Shown: positions 19,641-26,440 of the stretch, piece by piece
How the letters are laid out: each line of letters opens with the position of its first letter
How positions within the stretch are numbered: position 1 is the first letter of the stretch
Source of the DNA: CAVQAH01 sp963784195
Lineage (GTDB): Bacteria; Acidobacteriota; Vicinamibacteria; Vicinamibacterales; 2-12-FULL-66-21
Length of the DNA stretch: 42,761 nucleotides
Direction of reading: 5' to 3'
Assembly: GCA_963784195.1 (NCBI GenBank)
Contig: CAWARA010000010.1
Coordinates: 1-42,761, forward strand
Made by a program: the position numbers and the translations under genes
Notes under the pieces: model-generated
The model's input: the letters and a program-made list of their open reading frames with translations, nothing else
Databases searched by the model: none
What the model was told of the DNA's origin: nothing

Positions 19641-19991
19641 TCAACTGCCGGCGCGTGACAAAAACTGTTCGAGCACCTCGTGATGGCGCGGCTGCGACGG
19701 CGTGATCGACGCCCCGAGCATCGCCCCGCGCCCGTCGGGCGCCGGCTGCTGCCGCTTCACTTCGATCTGCGCTTCGAAATCGCCGCTGCCGAGCAGCATG
19801 TGCAGGCGGCCTTTCGCACCGAGCGGCAGAGGCTCTTCGGTGCGGAAGAGCGCGCCGCTGACGCTGATGTCAACGACCCGGAGGCGGAGCCGCCGGCCCA
19901 GCCGGAATTCATGCAGGCCATCCATGCCCTTGTCGGGGCCCTGGACAGGCACTCGCGGAAAACGCCGACGTTCCTGGAATTCGTCCGCCAC
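19641..19991 (-). CDS. PilZ-domain protein 1
   Basis: Small soluble cyclic-di-GMP receptor candidate. ERRRFPRVPV gives the RxxxR motif and DISVSGALFR the D/NxSxxG motif, both needed for ligand binding, followed by the strands LPLGAKGRLHMLL and FEAQIEVKRQ. At 116 residues it is a single PilZ domain. GTG 19991 starts two bases after the stop of the other PilZ gene, so the pair are translationally linked. Position upstream of the sigma-54 activator and EPS genes suggests cyclic-di-GMP control of EPS. Confidence 0.85.
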   Translation of the reverse strand: MADEFQERRRFPRVPVQGPDKGMDGLHEFRLGRRLRLRVVDISVSGALFRTEEPLPLGAKGRLHMLLGSGDFEAQIEVKRQQPAPDGRGAMLGASITPSQPRHHEVLEQFLSRAGS

Positions 19992-19993
19992 CG

Positions 19994-20353
19994 CTACGCC
20001 TCCGCCTGTCGCGATCCGTGCGCCGCTCCCGCCATCGCACGAGTGATAAAGTCCAGCACGGCCGGTGAAAGCCGCAGGAACTCAACCCCAATCAGATACC
20101 GCGGCTCGTTCGCGACGTTCACGACCGGGGTGCTGTGCCGCACGCGTATCTGCACCAGGTGCGGCTGACCATTCGTGACGGCGGTGACCCAGTGGGTCGA
20201 ATCGAGGGCCAGCGCCTGTGCACATTCCAGCAAGGCGCCGCTGCGTCCCACGTTGTGCACAATCATCGACGTTGTCACGTCCACGCTCGCCCACAGGTCG
20301 CCGACAATCTCGAAGCGCGGTTTCGCGCGCCTGTCGCCGATCCTCCGCTTCAT
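19994..20353 (-). CDS. PilZ-domain protein 2
   Basis: Second PilZ domain: DRRAKPRFEIVGDLWASVDV (RxxxR), HNVGRSGALLEC (NxGxxG, a variant of the D/NxSxxG motif), and the final strand RYLIGVEFLRLSP. About 119 residues from ATG 20353. The reading frame is open for another 106 codons upstream, but that part has no PilZ similarity and shows irregular composition, so the later start is chosen. The variant second motif may weaken cyclic-di-GMP binding. Confidence 0.78.
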   Translation of the reverse strand: MKRRIGDRRAKPRFEIVGDLWASVDVTTSMIVHNVGRSGALLECAQALALDSTHWVTAVTNGQPHLVQIRVRHSTPVVNVANEPRYLIGVEFLRLSPAVLDFITRAMAGAAHGSRQAEA

Positions 20354-20804
20354 CCCTCCGTCCGCCTTTTCTACCCCGCACGACAGCACCGCCACCGCAC
20401 CACGTCCGGCGTCAGATCGACGCCGGGCCGCGATACTCTTCGAGCCGCACGTTCCCCGTCGTCCACCCGGGACGGAAGAAGATGAAGCCTGCATGTGATC
20501 CAAGCGCCGGTTTGAATTCCCCTTAGTCCTGGTGACCGCTATCAGTTGCTGGGCGAGCAATGGGATAGCAAAGAAGTCGCCATCGGAATGGAGAATTTTG
20601 TCATTCGTGGAAAAGCCTTTTTTCTCCAGTATTTGCACCTCTGTGCGACGAATATGCGGGGCGGAGGGCAAGTCAGGGGCGGGCGGGCAGGCTGTCGAAA
20701 ACTCTCTAGGGCAGACAAAAGTCTGCTTAATTACAGACTATAGGCACTAATTCCGTACTTTGTAAAACCATGGAGATATACGTCTGGGTAGAAATTTCGC
20801 CAAC
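20354..20804. other. Intergenic region upstream of the PilZ pair
   Basis: No convincing gene. It includes an AT-rich part (20585-20640 and 20700-20770) that could hold promoters for the PilZ operon, and the AGTCTG palindrome listed separately. Confidence 0.4.
20720..20739. promoter_or_regulatory. Operator-like palindrome AGTCTG-N8-CAGACT
   Basis: Perfect 6-bp half-sites with an AT-rich 8-bp centre. The left half can instead pair with GCAGAC at 20711-20716 (loop AAAA) to give a short hairpin followed by TTAATT on the plus strand. Either a dimer-binding site or a pair of alternative hairpins. Confidence 0.3.
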
Positions 20805-20942
20805 ATGGCGAAAATTGTATCCACGCCGCTCCAAGGCGTGTGGAACCGTCATCGAAAAGTCAACCTCGCAGCCGACCGTTCGAGCTTTCGCAAGGCTAAA
20901 GCCAAGCTGGCTGCGATCGGAAAGTCGCCCCGGAAGGCGTAA
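20805..20942 (+). CDS. Small basic protein candidate, 45 residues
   Basis: Not recognised. ATG 20805 opens a short frame beginning MAKIVSTPLQGVWNRH and continuing with a lysine/arginine-rich helix (FRKAKAKLAAIGKSPRKA) to TAA at 20942. About two thirds of third codon positions are G or C, below the neighbours. There is no good ribosome site. The start sits in a hairpin TTTCGCCA/TGGCGAAA, and inverted segments TCGCAGCC and GGCTGCGA lie inside, so a structured RNA is an alternative reading. Confidence 0.28.
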   Translation: MAKIVSTPLQGVWNRHRKVNLAADRSSFRKAKAKLAAIGKSPRKA

Positions 20943-21064
20943 AGCGGCGCGAGAAAGGTGTCCCGGCAAGCCGCCGAACCACGATGGGCAACGACGCGCC
21001 ACGAATCGTCGCGATTTCGTGTTTTCGAATCAGCTCGCGGCGAGCGCGATCGCGCCGAACGTTC

Positions 21065-21092
21065 TTGACTGCCGGGTACTTTCGTGGACAAT
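21065..21092 (+). promoter_or_regulatory. Promoter-like block upstream of pseudokinase-PEGA gene 1
   Basis: TTGACT (21065-21070), 16 bases, GACAAT (21087-21092). The block around it (CTTGACTGC..., TTTCGTGGACAATGAAGTTC, ending GCTGAT) recurs upstream of the paralogous gene at 26318. The recurrence is the main support. It leaves a leader of about 230 bases before ATG 21327. Confidence 0.55.
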
Positions 21093-21326
21093 GAAGTTCG
21101 TTCCCGGTCGCTGATCACACGCAGCCGATTAATCTCTCAATCGTCGATGTGTCTGGCTCACGCATGTGCGGGGTCTGGCCGTCTGCGTTCGGGCGGCGCC
21201 ACGAACAGTGGTGCGATGCCGCGAAGCCGGCGGCGAGGCGTGGAGCCTTGACGTTGAGCGTGCGTCTGCATAGGACCCCGTGACCCGGCGAATGCCCTCC
21301 CAGGCCGGCGAGGCCGGACTATAAGA

Positions 21327-23375
21327 ATGAAAGCGGTCGACGAACCCGACACCAACAGGTTCCCCGAGGCGGGCTCCGCGAGCAACGCCCTCGCCAGTTG
21401 GTACGCCCCGGGACCGTCGGACGAACTCGGCGATCGACTGTTGATGTTCGACAACAGCAGCGCGCCTTCGCTCGAGTTGCTGCGATTCCGGCCCGAGCTC
21501 AGCGGCAATCCCGACTTCGAAGCCGCATTGCGCGAGCGGGTCGACCGGTTGAACGAGTTCACGCATCCCTCGTTCGCCACCGTCCGGGCCGTCGAACACC
21601 TTGGCCCCAATGACGGCCTGTCCTTGCTGTCGAACTACACACCCGGGCGCCGCCTGTCTGAAGTCCTTCAAGACGCGCGAGGGCCCGCGTTTGCGACGGC
21701 CCTGATTCAATTGCTGGCGCCAGCGTTGGCCAGCCTCCGCCAGCACGGCGGCGGCACGGGGCATGGTGCCCTGGCAACCAACAGGATCATCATCACGCCG
21801 GAGGGGCGCCTGGTGATTGTCGAGCACGCACTTGGCCCTGCGCTCGAGGGTCTCCAACTGGACCCCGACCGTCTGCGGTCCGAGTTTGGAATCGCCGTGC
21901 CGCCCACACGCGCCCCGTATCCGCGGCTCGATATCCGGGCCGACTATTTTCAACTCGGTATCATTGCGCTCTCGTTGCTGGTAGGCCGGCAAGTCCGTCC
22001 CGACGTGTCATTGGATCAAATCGGGCGGCTCCTGAACCAGGCCGCGACGACGGCCGAACGCGAGTCACCGGTTCTGTTCCGCAGGCTGCGCGTGTGGCTC
22101 GAACGCGCGCTTCAGCTCGATGGGGAGATCTTCCGATCGCCCTCCGACGCGCAGGACGCTTTGAATAGTGTCGCGGACCCCGTCGCGGCGCCACGGACAT
22201 TGCGTTCCAGCGCACCTCGAGCGATTCCCGCACGCACCGAAACGTCTCAAGCGCCCCCATCCCTGGAGGCACCGCCCGTTCCTGCGTACGAAGTGCGCCA
22301 GCCCGACATCGTCACTGTTGCGGCGCACGAACCGCAGGCAGTCCTGGAATCGGTTGCGACACCCCCGGCGCCCGAGCCGGTTCAGCAGATCGAGACTATT
22401 GCACCGCCGGTCCAGTACGAAGAGGCGCCAGTTGTTCCCCCCGAGGACCCCCCGATCGAGATCCCGGAAACGCCTCCTCAGAGTCGACTGCCGGTTGTCG
22501 ACTGGAAAACGCACGCGATGTCAGTTGCGCGCCAGGCCGGTGTCCGCCTGAATGAATCGTTCTCGGCGCTGAAAGTGTCGACGCAGCGCGCCGCGGCGTC
22601 ACTTCCGCAGGCTCCCGCTGTTCGGTGGCCGAGCCTCGCTCAGGCACTCGCCGCGGCTCTCGCGGTGTGTGTCGTTGGCGAGGGTTTGGCGATTGCCATG
22701 CTGTTGAATCGGCGAGCGATTGCCGTGGTGCCAGCGGTGCTGGTCGAAACGGGCATCCCGGGCGCCGATGTCCTGGTGGATGGCCGATCGGCTGGAACGA
22801 CGCCGCTTCAACTGAATATCGGTACCGACGTCAGCTCGGTTCGCGTCGTCGATGCACGGCCCCCCGTGCCAACCGCCGGAATTGTGATGCCCGAGGCTCC
22901 CCCTGCACCAGCCGCCAAGCCGGAGGGCCGCAGACCTGACGTCGCAGCAACACCACCACAACGCTCCGGCGGAATCCGGCTCGTGACGCCGTTCGACGTC
23001 GAAGTGTTCGATGGCAACAAGCGGTTGGGATCGAGTTCGACGGGAATCGTCTCGGCGGCGGCAGGTCGACGGGAGCTGGAGCTGGTGAACAGCCGGTTCG
23101 GTTATCGCGTTCGACGGACCGTGGAGGTCAGGGCCGGACGCGTGACGCCCGTAGAGGTGTCGCCGCCGAACGGCCTGCTCAGCATCAACGCCTCACCGTG
23201 GGCGGAAGTCTGGATTGATGGGAAACCGGCCGGAGAGACCCCGTTGGCCAATCTCTCGGTCCCGCTCGGCGAACACGAGATCGTGTTCCGCCATCCCGAG
23301 ATGGGCGAACAGCGCCGCACGGCGTTGGTGCGAGTGGACGGGGTCACTCGTGTGAGCGTGAATTTCCAACGCTGA
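21327..23375 (+). CDS. Pseudokinase-TM-PEGA membrane protein, paralogue 1
   Basis: Membrane protein of 682 residues with no assigned function. Residues about 35-275 resemble a Ser/Thr kinase, but the catalytic loop reads GHGALATNRIIITPEG (no HRD aspartate) and the DFG position reads VEH, so it should not phosphorylate. A proline-rich linker (285-395) leads to a TM segment at 438-460 (LAAALAVCVVGEGLAIAMLL). Outside are PEGA repeats: VLVDGRSAGTTPLQLNIGT (about 470-508), DVEVFDGNKRLGSSS (550-612) and AEVWIDGKPAGETPLANLSV (616-680). It is closely related throughout to the gene at 26441. The 3' end overlaps the convergent EVE gene by 32 bp. A cytoplasmic-sensing, periplasm-binding scaffold is a guess. 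Confidence 0.85.
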   Translation: MKAVDEPDTNRFPEAGSASNALASWYAPGPSDELGDRLLMFDNSSAPSLELLRFRPELSGNPDFEAALRERVDRLNEFTHPSFATVRAVEHLGPNDGLSLLSNYTPGRRLSEVLQDARGPAFATALIQLLAPALASLRQHGGGTGHGALATNRIIITPEGRLVIVEHALGPALEGLQLDPDRLRSEFGIAVPPTRAPYPRLDIRADYFQLGIIALSLLVGRQVRPDVSLDQIGRLLNQAATTAERESPVLFRRLRVWLERALQLDGEIFRSPSDAQDALNSVADPVAAPRTLRSSAPRAIPARTETSQAPPSLEAPPVPAYEVRQPDIVTVAAHEPQAVLESVATPPAPEPVQQIETIAPPVQYEEAPVVPPEDPPIEIPETPPQSRLPVVDWKTHAMSVARQAGVRLNESFSALKVSTQRAAASLPQAPAVRWPSLAQALAAALAVCVVGEGLAIAMLLNRRAIAVVPAVLVETGIPGADVLVDGRSAGTTPLQLNIGTDVSSVRVVDARPPVPTAGIVMPEAPPAPAAKPEGRRPDVAATPPQRSGGIRLVTPFDVEVFDGNKRLGSSSTGIVSAAAGRRELELVNSRFGYRVRRTVEVRAGRVTPVEVSPPNGLLSINASPWAEVWIDGKPAGETPLANLSVPLGEHEIVFRHPEMGEQRRTALVRVDGVTRVSVNFQR

Positions 23376-24561
23376 TCGGCAGGTCCGGGGGCTCGACCTC
23401 GCGCTCCGTTGGTGCCGCGTCAGGCTTCTGCCCCCGGCGATCGCCCCCCTCACGAACCGCCGTCAGACTCTTGAACTCCTGCGGCGAGATACGCGTCAGG
23501 TTGTGTGCATTTCGATCGCGGTCGGCCCGCGTGGCGCGCATGCGCAACTGGATCGCTTCCTCGAGCAATAGCGGTTCGCCAACATGCAGTACCGCATCCT
23601 CGAGATGGAGGAGCTTGGTGAAGCGATGCGCATCGCGAAGCCCGGTGCCGCCTTCGGCGACCGATCGCACCTGGCAATGCCCCACAACACCCTTGCCCGG
23701 AATGTAGAGGCACAGCTGATCGCCAGGCTGCGCGGCGGTCGGCGTGCCGTTCTCGGCGACGCCAAAAATCTGGCGCTTGCCGATCACGAGCTCGACGAAT
23801 TCTTCCGCCGTCGCACCTTGATCGGCATGGATCGTCGCCAGCCAGAAACTCGATTCTGTCGCCTCAGTGGCGGGCGTTGCCGCAGCAATCGGTACCGCCG
23901 CGACCTCCGCACCGTCGGTCGCGGCGCCAGCAGCTCGTTCCAGCAGTTCCGCGATGAAGTCCAGGCCCAGGCCCGACCCCAGCAACCGCACCACATCGTC
24001 GTGCGACAGTTTTTTCGCGCCGACCATACCCGCAATGACCAGCAGCGCCTTCAGGGTCGCCACCTGAACACGGGCATCGGATCCGGCGGAGCGCTGAACC
24101 TCGTCGAGCCTCACGCGGCTGGCGTAAAGCGGCGTCATCACGCACAACCCCAGCACACGGCCGGCGCTTCCTGAATGCGACGCCATCAGTGAAGCAACCG
24201 ATGACGATAGCGCCGAGAGATCCGGGACCTGCGACTGATCGGTCCTGATCTCGAGCACGACGTCGAGTCGCCGCGAATGCCAGTGGCCGTCTGGTTTTCG
24301 CGGCTGCGCACCGGACTGATAGCTGCCGAATCGAGGCTCGAAGCCAAGTCCGCGTCCGAGCGCCACGATGACATCCTGCAGCGCGCGATGATGCTGGTCG
24401 CCGGGCGCATATTGACACTGTTCGATGAGGCTCCGGGCGGTGTGCGCGCCGGTCACGTGCTCGACGAGGAATCTCCGGAACCGCTCGCGTGGCGTGTCGA
24501 AGCCGGCACTGTCATCCAGCCGACCAACGAGCATCAGGAGTTCGTTGAGCGTGACGGTCAT
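23344..24561 (-). CDS. EVE-domain protein with nuclease-like N-terminal domain
   Basis: The C-terminal part (about residues 238-350) resembles an EVE domain, a PUA-like fold that reads modified bases: FWLATIHADQGATAEEFVELV, IFGVAENGTPTAAQPGDQLCLYIPGKGVVGHCQV. The N-terminal part has ALQDVIVALGRGLGFEPRFGSY, then PDGHWHSRRLDVVLEIRT, which looks like the D and E-x-K(R) strands of a PD-(D/E)XK nuclease fold, though the lysine is replaced by arginine. A short helical middle (LSHDDVVRLLGSGLGLDFIAELL) joins them. Both domain calls are by eye. The gene starts 46 bp after the coiled-coil/RskA-like gene, probably one operon. A modified-DNA sensor or defence-type role is possible but unsupported by neighbours. 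Confidence 0.6.
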   Translation of the reverse strand: MTVTLNELLMLVGRLDDSAGFDTPRERFRRFLVEHVTGAHTARSLIEQCQYAPGDQHHRALQDVIVALGRGLGFEPRFGSYQSGAQPRKPDGHWHSRRLDVVLEIRTDQSQVPDLSALSSSVASLMASHSGSAGRVLGLCVMTPLYASRVRLDEVQRSAGSDARVQVATLKALLVIAGMVGAKKLSHDDVVRLLGSGLGLDFIAELLERAAGAATDGAEVAAVPIAAATPATEATESSFWLATIHADQGATAEEFVELVIGKRQIFGVAENGTPTAAQPGDQLCLYIPGKGVVGHCQVRSVAEGGTGLRDAHRFTKLLHLEDAVLHVGEPLLLEEAIQLRMRATRADRDRNAHNLTRISPQEFKSLTAVREGGDRRGQKPDAAPTEREVEPPDLPISVGNSRSHE

Positions 24562-24607
24562 GGAACGATGGTCACGAATCTCGACGCCAGCCGGGTGGGC
24601 GCGGTGG

Positions 24608-26006
24608 CTACTGCGCCCGCCTCAGCACCGTCGTTCCCGTCGGTATCGGACGGCCGCCGGATTGTTCGATGGTGACCGCGGCGCTGATCACCGGACGCGG
24701 CACGTTCGGCGGCTTCTCGGTGGCGACCGTCGCGCGTCCTTCGGCATCGACCGTGAACACTCCCGCGTTGACAGGACCATCGGCCGTCAGCAGCCAGAGC
24801 TGGTACGTCGTGCCCTGGGCGAGCGCGGGCAGCCGCGATGCGCTGAAAACGAGCCCGCGCGATCGACTCCACAGCACCTGCGCAAAGGCGCGAGGCGCCG
24901 CCGCCGCACCGCCCAGGTTCAAACGGGTCAGATCGGGCGCCGCGAGCACACCACTGACAATCTGGGCCTGCTCCGCGGTTTCGCGTGCGGCCGCAAGCTT
25001 GCGCTCCGCCTCCTGCTGGGTCTCGGCGATCCGCTGGCTCGCGATCTGCGTTGCCGATTCCGCCTGGCGCTCGGCGGCCGTCATCCGGGCAGACGCCTCG
25101 TTCACCTGGCGCTGAAGCCGGAATACCAGGAAGCTCCCGGCGAGCAGCACCACAGCCGCCGCCACGATGGCCGCACGCCATGTGTTGCTCAACCCCAGGA
25201 ACGGAGACACCTTCCCGCCATCGGCCCTCGCTTGCGGCGCGATCGGGTAGTTCGGTCCCCTCCGAGGAATGCGCGGCCGACGGGAGAGCGGCGTGCGGAA
25301 CAGGCGGCAGGATGCCGGGCAGTTCACCAGACGACGTGGGTGGAGCTGGCAACGCACCGACAGTTTCGTCAAACCGCCTCAGCTCGTCATGAATGCGCAT
25401 GACGCTTTCGAGCGGAAACGGTGACACGTCCCCCGCTGGCAGCGCCCGCGGCGCCGTGACGCCACGCAACTCGGTGACGGCGGACTGCACCTCGCGCGAG
25501 AGCTGGGCCATGCGCTCCTGCAGGTCCGCTTCGAGCGCCACGAATCGCGCTTCCGACCGCTCAAAACCTCGAAGCGCCAGATTGGCGGCCGCGACACACG
25601 TCTCGCCCAGGTTCGCCGCCTGCTCACGAAGCTGCTTGGCCGGCTCCTCGTGCAGCTTCTTCAGCGCTTCCCACTCGTGCTCGATGATCTGTTCGAACTG
25701 ACGAATCCGTTGATCGGAGTCCTTTTCGAGGCGGGACTCGACGAAGCTCCAGTCGCTCAGACGCGCCTCGAGCTTCTCAACCACTTTGCTGTGGTGGTCA
25801 TCGATAGCCGTCACGCGGTTCAGGGTTTCGGAGCACCGCTCGAGGAACTGCGAGAGGCGATCCTCGACGAGATGCGCGTGCTCCGGGCTCTGATGCCACT
25901 GCTGAAGATCGTGGCTGAGTTTGTCGATCTGCGTCTGAAGTTCGGCGAGGCGGAGCTCGACGTCAGATGCCTGCTGTTGCACAGTTTGACTCTGGGAATG
26001 ATACAC
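24608..26006 (-). CDS. Coiled-coil-TM protein with RskA-like C-terminal domain (one frameshift)
   Basis: About 466 residues. The N-terminal 190 residues are almost pure heptad coiled coil (LRLAELQTQIDKLSHDLQQW, DQRIRQFEQIIEHEWEALKK). After a proline-rich linker comes one TM segment (AAIVAAAVVLLAGSFLVFRL), a second short coiled coil, then a domain matching the extracytoplasmic part of anti-sigma-K factors: VLWSRSRGLVFSASRLPALA, TTYQLWLLTADGPVNAGVF, GTTVL. The zinc-type anti-sigma domain normally present in RskA is missing and no sigma factor is nearby. One extra G in GGGG near 25262 separates SSEG from PNYPIAPQAR; without it the protein is continuous. Divergent from the second PEGA gene across a palindromic element. 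Confidence 0.72.
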
Positions 26007-26034
26007 GACGGAGTGGACGGAGGGAACGGAAAAG

Positions 26035-26284
26035 GCTTCAACTCAGAGACTCGGAGACACGGAGATCTCTCTTCGCGTTAAGCGCGGACACCGCCGATGC
26101 CGCCGCAAGGCGGCGTGCGATCGATCGACACCGCGAGGGCACAAGCCACGGTGTCGACGGGAAGTGTGGCTTGTGCCCTCGCGGTGTCGATTCGATCGCG
26201 CGGCCCGGCCGTTGGCCGGGCCGGCATCGGCTGCAGTAACAAAAAGTAGTGAGCCTCCGTGCCTCCGTTTCTCCGAGTTGAAGC
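26035..26284. mobile_element. 250-bp palindromic MITE-like element
   Basis: Imperfect terminal inverted repeats of about 31 bp (GCTTCAACTC at 26035 and GAGTTGAAGC ending at 26284; 27 of 31 positions agree). Inside are three perfect hairpins: GCCGCC-GCAA-GGCGGC (26099-26114); a central arm 26117-26149 pairing with 26166-26199 (25 bp perfect plus 8 bp beyond one bulge, 16-base loop); and CGGCCCGGCC-GTT-GGCCGGGCCG (26201-26223). No transposase. It fills most of the 434-bp divergent gap between the coiled-coil gene and the second PEGA gene. A non-autonomous mobile element or a structured RNA are the main readings. Confidence 0.6.
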
Positions 26285-26317
26285 TTGTTCCGTTTCCCCC
26301 GTACTCTCCGTACGCTC

Positions 26318-26345
26318 TTGACTGCGGATGCCTTTTGTGGAGAAT
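26318..26345 (+). promoter_or_regulatory. Promoter-like block upstream of pseudokinase-PEGA gene 2
   Basis: TTGACT (26318-26323), 16 bases, GAGAAT (26340-26345), within a block (CTTGACTGCGGATGCC, TTTTGTGGAGAATGAAC, later GCTGAT) that matches the one at 21065 in spacing and most bases. It lies immediately outside the right end of the palindromic element and about 95 bases before ATG 26441. Confidence 0.55.
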
Positions 26346-26440
26346 GAACTCGTTCGCGATCCTCTTTAGCTGATGCGCCGTGTGTACCCATCACTCGGCC
26401 CGGGTGACGCGGAATTTTCTGATTCGGCGACGCTCACCTC

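Noticed and set aside
20354..20671. 106-codon N-terminal extension of the second PilZ protein
   Set aside because: No domain similarity, irregular composition, no ribosome site at its first ATG, and ATG 20353 directly precedes the PilZ motif.
20880..20940. CGCAAGGCTAAAGCC resembling part of a cyclic-di-GMP-I riboswitch
   Set aside because: The required GCAAACC segment, GNRA hairpin and receptor are absent, and the bases read well as codons of a short basic frame.
24558..25260. The alternative frame continuing the coiled-coil gene to 24558
   Set aside because: Beyond the frame break it is arginine/glycine-rich shadow sequence, whereas the other frame gives a TM helix and an RskA-like domain.
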